The notes below the pieces were generated by a model. It saw only the letters and a list, made by a program, of their open reading frames with translations, was not told the origin of the DNA and searched no databases. Of a DNA stretch of 8,236 bases, positions 5,976 to 8,236 are shown one piece after another. Made by a program: the position numbers and the translations under genes. Position 1 is the stretch's first letter. Each line of letters starts with the position of its first letter. The DNA is from Paracoccaceae bacterium (GTDB taxonomy: Bacteria > Pseudomonadota > Alphaproteobacteria > Rhodobacterales > Rhodobacteraceae): positions 1-8,236 of the forward strand of contig PXES01000014.1 in assembly GCA_003564655.1 (NCBI GenBank). Reading direction: 5' to 3'.

Positions 5976-7529
5976 CTAGCGCTCGATCCAGTAAGGCTCG
6001 CGCAGCAGCCGTTTCAGCACCTTCCCCAGCGCGTTGCGGGGAAAGTCCTTGCGCAGTTCCACGGCCGCGAGACGCTGATGCTTGGCCAGCCTGTCGTTCG
6101 CCCAGTCGCAGATCGCTACCGGATCCACCGCGCTGCCGGGCCGGGCGATGACCAGCGCCAGGCAGCTTTCGCCCCATTTCGGATGCGGCACGCCGATCAC
6201 CGTCACGTCAGAGACATCCGGATGGCCGCCGACGACCGCTTCGACATCGGTGGGGAAGACGTTGAAGCCGCCAGAGATGATCATGTCCTTCTTGCGGTCA
6301 ACGATGCTCAGGTATCCGTCTTCGTCCATCACGCCCACATCGCCGGAGCGGATGAAGGTGCGGCCGTGTTCGTCGCGCCAGATCAGATCGGCGGTCAGGT
6401 CGGGGCGGGCGTTGTATTCGCGCAGCATGCCGGCGCCGTAGCCCACGATCTCGCCGGGTTGGCCTGGCGGGCAGGGCTTGCCGTCCTCGTCGATCACGCG
6501 CAGATCGAAGCCCATGACGGGCGTGCCGACGCTGTCGAATTTCTCTGCATGTTCATGCGGTTTGAGCATCGAGGCGAAGCCTTCGGAAAAACCGTAAAGC
6601 TCGACCAGCCCTGGCGTGATCCGCTCCAGCACGGCGCGTTTGGTGTCGCGCCTGAGCGGTGAGCCCGCGCAAAGGACGCGGTGCAGCGAGGACAGATCGG
6701 CGCCATCCAGCGCGGGGTCCTCCAGCACGGCGATGAACTGGGCGGGCACCATGAAGCTGTGGCTGATGCCCTGCGCGTGGACCTGCTCCAGAAACCCCGC
6801 CGGGGTGAAGCTTTCCATCACATGCAGCGTGGCCCCGGCGAAAAGCGTGGGCAGCATGACAATCCAGGTGCCGTTGGAATAAAGCGAGGTGGTGGTCAGG
6901 GTATGCGCCTCGGCCGTGATGCCCAGCTCGATGGCGTTGGAAAAGGCGAAATGCAGCCGCGCGGCATGGGTCTGCACGATCCCCTTTGGCAGGCCGGTGG
7001 TGCCGGAGGAATAGATGATATTGAAATCATCGCCCGCCGCGTGGCGGATGCCGGGCAGGCTGGCGGGCTGGCCGTCGGTGAAATCGTCCAGCGGGGTCCA
7101 TCCCGGCGCGGTGAAGCCGAAGGCGACCCTCAGGCCCACATCGCCCATCTGGCCGTGCACCGCCTCCATCCGCTCGGCAAACCCGGCCGAGGCGAAGACC
7201 CGCCGCGCGCCGCTGTCGGCGACCAGCCCGGCCAGCTGTTCGCCCGTCAGCAGGCCCGAAAGCGGCACCGCGCAGCCGCCGGCGCGGATGATGCCGAAGG
7301 TGACCTCCAGCATCTGAACCGAGTTGTCCATCATCACCGCCACCCGGTCGCCGCGCTGCAGCCCATCGGCCAGCAGCCCGTGGGCCACGCGGCTGATGGC
7401 GGCGTCGAAATCGCCCCATAGCCGGGTTGTCTGCCCGCAGATCACGGCCGGTTTGCGGGCCTTGAACCGGCCGTGCTGGGCCAGCATGTCAGAGATGTTG
7501 ACCTGCGGTTGGTCCAGCCTGTCGGTCAT
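5976..7529 (-). CDS. Class I adenylate-forming acyl-CoA synthetase (AMP-dependent)
   Basis: A complete 517-residue member of the ANL superfamily, which makes an acyl-AMP from a carboxylic acid and ATP and then transfers the acyl group to CoA. Core motifs appear in order: the phosphate loop IIYSSGTTGLPKG (171-183), the A5 motif YGFSEG (312-317, Ser where YGxTE has Thr), the A7 motif RSGDVG (394-399, Ser where TGD is usual), the hinge region DRKKDMIISGGFNVFP (411-426) and the A10 motif PRNALGK with the expected catalytic Lys503. There is no signal peptide or carrier domain, so it is a stand-alone cytoplasmic ligase. It starts 23 bases after the TRAP permease gene and is probably co-transcribed with it, suggesting that the imported acid is its substrate. 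The chain length or ring type of the acid cannot be read. It ends only 25 bases from the hydrolase remnant, facing hyuAB tail to tail. Confidence 0.93.
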   Translation of the reverse strand: MTDRLDQPQVNISDMLAQHGRFKARKPAVICGQTTRLWGDFDAAISRVAHGLLADGLQRGDRVAVMMDNSVQMLEVTFGIIRAGGCAVPLSGLLTGEQLAGLVADSGARRVFASAGFAERMEAVHGQMGDVGLRVAFGFTAPGWTPLDDFTDGQPASLPGIRHAAGDDFNIIYSSGTTGLPKGIVQTHAARLHFAFSNAIELGITAEAHTLTTTSLYSNGTWIVMLPTLFAGATLHVMESFTPAGFLEQVHAQGISHSFMVPAQFIAVLEDPALDGADLSSLHRVLCAGSPLRRDTKRAVLERITPGLVELYGFSEGFASMLKPHEHAEKFDSVGTPVMGFDLRVIDEDGKPCPPGQPGEIVGYGAGMLREYNARPDLTADLIWRDEHGRTFIRSGDVGVMDEDGYLSIVDRKKDMIISGGFNVFPTDVEAVVGGHPDVSDVTVIGVPHPKWGESCLALVIARPGSAVDPVAICDWANDRLAKHQRLAAVELRKDFPRNALGKVLKRLLREPYWIER

Positions 7530-7535
7530 GGCGGT

Positions 7536-7540
7536 CTCCT
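7536..7540 (-). promoter_or_regulatory. Ribosome binding site that fixes the ligase start
   Basis: On the minus strand AGGAG lies 6 bases before the ATG at 7529. An in-frame TTG at 7547 would place this site inside the gene, so the ATG, giving MTDRLD, is preferred. Confidence 0.8.
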
Positions 7541-7552
7541 CTTGCAATGGCT

Positions 7553-8236
7553 CTACATGCGCGCGGGCAGCCAGGTGACCAGCAGCGGAAAGGCCAGCAG
7601 CAGGCCCAGCACGAAGAACTCGATGACGATGAAGGGCAGGACACCGCGAAACAGCGCGCCGGCTTTCAGGCGCTGCTCGGCCGCGGCGAGAACCGCATAA
7701 AGGTTCAGCCCCACCGGTGGCGTGATGGCGGCGATCTCGATCAGCTTGATGATGATGACGGCAAACCAGATCGGGTCGATCCCCAGCGCCTGCGACACCG
7801 GGTAAAGAAACGGCACCGCGATCACCAGCAGCGAGACGGAGTCGATGAACATGCCCAGGATCAGGAACAGCACGATGGTGGCCAGGATGAAGCCCGCCAC
7901 GGTCATCTCGCTGGCCAGAACCCAGCCGCGCAGATCGCCGATGAAGCCGGAAATCAGCAGGAAGCGGCTGAAGATCAGCCCGGCGATGACGATGGCGAAG
8001 ATCATCGCGCTGACCCGCGCGGCCTCGATCAACGCGTCCCAGAAATCCCGGCCCCTGATGCGGCGCATGCTGATGGCGATCGCCAGCGCGCCCGCCGCGC
8101 CCACCGCGCCTGCGGCCGAGGGCGGGTAGAAGCCCACATAGATGCCGCCCATGACGATGGTCATCAAGAGCAGGACCGACCAGACCTTGCTCAGCGCGCG
8201 GCCGCGCATGCGCCAGGTGATCACCTCGCGCGAGGG
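7553..8236 (-). CDS. dctM: TRAP transporter large permease, DctM type (C-terminal part)
   Basis: About 227 residues of the C-terminal half of a TRAP (tripartite ATP-independent periplasmic) transporter large subunit; the frame is open to the right edge, so the start lies outside. It is an inner-membrane, ion-driven permease that takes a solute, usually an organic acid, from a periplasmic binding protein. About six hydrophobic stretches are visible, among them VWSVLLLMTIVMGGIYVGF, MIFAIVIAGLIF, FILATIVLFLILGMFIDSVS and a last one ending in LVTWLPARM. Family hallmarks are GMFIDSVSLLVIAVPFLYPV and IEIAAITPPVGLNLYAV. The missing part, with the small permease (DctQ) and binding protein (DctP), would be expected beyond base 8236. 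The GTG at 8224 is an internal codon (the frame continues upstream), not a start. It precedes the acyl-CoA ligase by 23 bases, so the two probably form one transcript. Confidence 0.92.
   Translation of the reverse strand, partial: PSREVITWRMRGRALSKVWSVLLLMTIVMGGIYVGFYPPSAAGAVGAAGALAIAISMRRIRGRDFWDALIEAARVSAMIFAIVIAGLIFSRFLLISGFIGDLRGWVLASEMTVAGFILATIVLFLILGMFIDSVSLLVIAVPFLYPVSQALGIDPIWFAVIIIKLIEIAAITPPVGLNLYAVLAAAEQRLKAGALFRGVLPFIVIEFFVLGLLLAFPLLVTWLPARM

Noticed and set aside
5952..7421. Two long plus-strand open frames (236 and 246 codons) opposite the ligase
   Set aside because: They are antisense shadows; the minus strand carries all ligase core motifs in order.
1..8236. tRNA, rRNA, CRISPR array, insertion sequence or attachment site
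   Set aside because: I saw no cloverleaf, regularly spaced repeats, transposase motifs or terminal inverted repeats, although a small RNA could escape reading by eye.

Overview
This window is GC-rich and uses codons ending mostly in G or C, with strong Shine-Dalgarno sites. The protein sequences look like an alphaproteobacterium, most plausibly a Rhodobacterales organism such as Paracoccus or a relative. That assignment is an inference from style, not from a marker gene. The layout looks like an accessory catabolic region.

Left part (1-5502, + strand): a possible start of a divergent gene runs off the left edge. It is followed by a noncoding stretch of about 340 bases with two candidate palindromic operators, then an AraC/XylS-type regulator (423-1382). 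After a 121-base gap with repeated GGTGC/GCACC half-sites come two tightly linked genes. These encode the two subunits of a hydantoinase/oxoprolinase/acetone-carboxylase superfamily enzyme: HyuA-like (1504-3531) and HyuB-like (3535-5502, 3 bases downstream). These enzymes use ATP to activate a carbonyl or enol oxygen of substrates such as hydantoins, 5-oxoproline, lactams or ketones. No third subunit of the acetone carboxylase gamma type is present in the window, and the HyuB subunit keeps a His-Asp-His set that looks like a metal site. The substrate cannot be read from the sequence. The AraC regulator is the natural candidate to control the pair.

Middle (5503-5975): a strong GC hairpin stands just after hyuB. 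It is followed by a short open frame (5657-5950) that resembles only the first part of a CocE/NonD-family serine hydrolase, with damaged conserved positions. I read it as a gene remnant.

Right part (5976-8236, - strand): a complete class I adenylate-forming acyl-CoA synthetase (5976-7529) lies 23 bases downstream of the C-terminal half of a TRAP transporter large permease (DctM type) that runs off the right edge. Together they look like the end of an operon that imports an organic acid and activates it to a CoA thioester. It converges on the hyuAB operon. Whether the two convergent operons serve one pathway is open. A joint role (uptake of a carboxylate or cyclic amide, ATP-dependent ring opening or carboxylation, CoA activation) is a hypothesis only.

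Nothing here is a clear new class of system. The most interesting points are the unassigned substrate of the two-subunit HyuAB enzyme, its altered HyuA motif, the hydrolase remnant and the candidate operators.
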